Below, piece by piece: positions 61,640 through 64,000 of a DNA stretch of 64,000 nt. This stretch comes from Spisula solida. Its lineage: Eukaryota > Mollusca > Bivalvia > Venerida > Mactridae. The first letter of the stretch is position 1. Each line of letters starts with the position of its first letter. The stretch covers positions 1,245,001 through 1,309,000 of the forward strand of contig OX365953.1 of the NCBI GenBank assembly GCA_947247005.1, given 5' to 3'. The notes beneath the pieces were generated by a model. It saw only the letters and a program-made list of their open reading frames with translations. It was not told where the DNA came from and ran no database searches. The position numbers and the translations under genes are program-made.

Positions 61640-61888
61640 CAGGGGTGGTATTCACAAAGCATCTTAGCAGAAAACTTAGAAAATTCTTAAAATCTTAAAA
61701 TTTTCTAAAGTGTTTCTGCTAAGCAAGTAAATCAAGATGACTAATATTTTACATAGTTTTGAAGCATTATATAAACAGCTACTACATGGATTTTTCTTCA
61801 ATTGTGGGACATATAAACTGTACACATTTTTAACTTAAGTCAAAATATTTAAGTTTTCACTTAAGAAGCTTTGTGAATACCAGCCCTG
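61640..61888. mobile_element. MITE with CAGGG...GTATTCACAAAGC ends
   Basis: The left end CAGGGGTGGTATTCACAAAG, then catcttag, matches the inverse of the right end ctttgtgaataccagccctg. The interior has (AAAATCTT)-type repeats. 249 bp. No clear target duplication. Confidence 0.85.
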
Positions 61889-62003
61889 GTCTAGATGATG
61901 AGAATCGAAATTAGCAACCGGGGCCATCTGCAGATGACAAACCCTATAAATATCAATACAACAAAGGAGCCTCACTAGCTATTACATGTACATATATATA
62001 ATT

Positions 62004-62200
62004 ATCGCTGGCTTAGAATGAGAAGGTCGTAAGAACAAAAACGCTAATTTGATAAAACAATAAAATAATGTTTGGTAACTGCTCTTTACTTAAGCTTATT
62101 CATATGGATAAACAATTTCAGCTGGGTCAATATTACCTGTTCCGATTTTGATGAAATAGTAAGAAGCGTCTTGTGATGCAGAGTTCAAATATGTATGAAT
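62004..62200. repeat. Dispersed repeat, partner at 41,590-41,790
   Basis: Shares gaaggtcgtaag, ctctttactta and gtgatgcag blocks in the same order. Confidence 0.6.
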
Positions 62201-62865
62201 CTTGTAAGGAAGTAAGTACTAACCCAGCGATATAGGCCTACAGGATGTGTCCATTTTATATTTTTCTCTATAAATTTATGTATAAGAAACAAAGCTTCAT
62301 ACCAAAGAATACGAGAGAAACGCCCCGCAAGCTTATAGAGTAAACATCAACGTCTTGTAGGTTGACCATCGGCAGTTATCCACGACGAGTGTATGATCTT
62401 TGTTCATATGTAACCTACACTACTCATTGACTATAAACTAAACCTGGCTCGAGTTTAGGCCAGTTAACACAATACCCACCAATGAATTAATTAAACCGTC
62501 ATACTTTTATTTAAATATTGAGTTGAGGCCTACAACATCTTTTGCGCAATCTTTCAGTTTCTATATACATGTAGATATATAGGCATATAATTAGTGGCGA
62601 ACAAATACCGTTAATTCTACATAAGGGAAGTATTATGTATACATTATTCTTTTATTTTGTATATTAATAGGAAATGATTAATAGATCTAATTAACATCTA
62701 AAATATTTGGTTATATCTGTAAATATTTATTTAAAACACTATTATAGATCAACCAAGAGTTTTGAGCCGTGGCGGGAGATTACACTATTTAGTCATGGTG
62801 TGGGAATATACTGGTTGGGATGCATTTAAAATGCATTGATACATATTTTTGTATGACATGACATT

Positions 62866-62942
62866 GTCAGTATCGCTGGCTCAATCGGTAGAGAGCTTGA
62901 TTTTCAGTCTAAGACATGTGGGTTCAAGTCCTGATAACTGCA
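62866..62942 (+). mobile_element. tRNA-Glu-like sequence (SINE head or pseudo-tRNA)
   Basis: CTGGCTCAATCGGTAGAGAG (A box), a TTTTCAG anticodon loop (TTC) and GGGTTCAAGTCC (B box) are followed by a T7 run. The acceptor and anticodon stems have mismatches, so a functional tRNA is unlikely. Confidence 0.5.
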
Positions 62943-63546
62943 CTTTTTTTCTCAACTACATTTTTTGGTTTCTTTTTCATCAAGAACATGCAGTCATTGT
63001 TTTAAAATCATTGTATTATTATGACTTTTCAATCTACATGCTATGGGTTTGCATGTTTCACTGTTTTGATTTCTTTCCACGGACCCAGTATTAATTTACC
63101 TTTTACTGGATTCAATACTTAAACTTGTGTCAAAGATTTTGGACTTGGTGTATTGGTTGGCGACCCGTCAGTTGTGTCTGTCTTCGAGTCGGATGATGCA
63201 TTTGAATTTATAGTGGGTGCTTAAAGACAGTGTATTGCAATATCTAACGCCAGTGTTTGTGTCCTGCTGGCAATACAAGTTCAATACACATAGGCTATTT
63301 TATATATAAACTCCTTGCAAATTTTTTGTAAATAGGAACCATGTTAAATATTCTTTATCATTGGAGCGTCTTCATCAGTAATTTTACTAGTCGCAGCCAG
63401 AATGATATAATTACGCGCGGTTACTATGACCAAGGACACTTAATTTTGACTAATAAAGACTCATTATTAAATAAATCCCAGGACCTGCATAATATAACTT
63501 TCTTGTGTAATATTACTTAATCAAGGGGTTTGAAAAAATATATAAA
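62943..63546. other. Intergenic, no gene seen
   Basis: No repeat, RNA or protein-like frame recognised. Confidence 0.5.
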
Positions 63547-63549
63547 AAG

Positions 63550-63628
63550 CGACTCTATCGAGGATCGAACCTAGAAAAGTAGGTCTTGTAGATCATAGCC
63601 TTATCCATTGGGCCACATATTCAGCTAC
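63550..63628 (-). mobile_element. tRNA-like sequence, minus strand
   Basis: The minus strand has GTGGCCCAATGGATAAGG (A box) and AGGTTCGATCCT (B box) about 37 bases apart. The acceptor strands do not pair well. Probably a SINE relic. Confidence 0.45.
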
Positions 63629-64000
63629 TTAATGAAACAACTTATTTAACTTATGTTGGTATTGCTTATATATACATACCCTTTTAGGGTGAATAAACTT
63701 TGCTGCATAAATTAGTCACGGCTCAAAAAACATGGTTGATCTATACCAAATATTTAATTTAAATCCTCCTTTCGCCTCATTTCGTCTCGTTTCGGTAAAA
63801 TCTTCCTTTCGTATTTTAGTCATACCCGCATATTTTTATTGCGTCGTGATATTCACTATAAAATGGCGCGCTTTCATGTTGTAAACAGACACGAAGTACC
63901 GATGTGACGAGGCGTTCATTCGTTTCATCACAAGGTAAATTTTAACAGATATTTATCAATAGTTTATTTAATATTGGTGACAATTTCTGACGATGTGATT
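63629..64000. other. Right edge, no gene seen
   Basis: AT-rich with a GC-richer ATGGCGCGC block at 63,862. Could precede another gene outside the window. Confidence 0.4.

Noticed and set aside
62866..62942. Functional tRNA-Glu gene
   Set aside because: Stem mismatches in the anticodon and acceptor arms. Kept only as tRNA-like.

Overview
This is an AT-rich, repeat-laden stretch of a eukaryotic (animal) nuclear genome. The protein families, spliced exons with GT-AG borders, tRNA-headed SINEs, MITEs and long introns suggest a lophotrochozoan, most likely a marine mollusc such as a bivalve. The organism call is inference. The window contains only three genes that I can support.

Positions 1-15,000, minus strand: the 5' and middle part of a T-box transcription factor gene of the Tbx6/Tbx16 (VegT) type. 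Four coding exons (13249-13024, 11775-11592, 4505-4238, 865-719) join in frame with GT-AG borders and give about 275 residues. The gene runs off the left edge before the end of the T-box. A possible 5' UTR exon with a TATA motif lies at about 14.7 kb. The introns hold only small repeats.

Positions 15,000-50,500: no convincing gene. This intergenic space is built from mobile and tandem repeats. It holds five copies of a ~135-bp tRNA-derived SINE (one nested inside a mariner-like MITE), two other tRNA-headed SINEs around 36 kb and at least six MITE families. It also holds a ~400-bp foldback element, 3' ends of LINE-like elements marked by AATAAAG plus a TTA-type microsatellite, and a 43-bp minisatellite next to a ~3-kb 52-bp satellite that is split by a retroelement insertion with a 6-bp target duplication. 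Further right are a CRE-bearing (TGACGTCA) tandem array at 46.6-47.0 kb, an AGGTCA-rich array at 47.9-48.8 kb and a hAT-like MITE with an 8-bp target duplication just before the next gene.

Positions 50,500-59,200, plus strand: two tandem, intronless-coding BTB-BACK genes (51019-53136 and 56844-58904). They are clear paralogues with a diverged, poorly kelch-like C-terminal half and an almost identical C-terminal tail ending in CFLG. Short decayed copies of that tail follow the second gene, which points to repeated local duplication. From 59.2 kb to the end there are tandem repeats, one MITE, a dispersed repeat and tRNA-like sequences, but no gene.

The T-box factor would act in the nucleus in mesoderm or muscle patterning, as known for its family. 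The BTB-BACK proteins probably act as Cullin-3 substrate adaptors or scaffolds. Nothing in the sequence links the two loci functionally.
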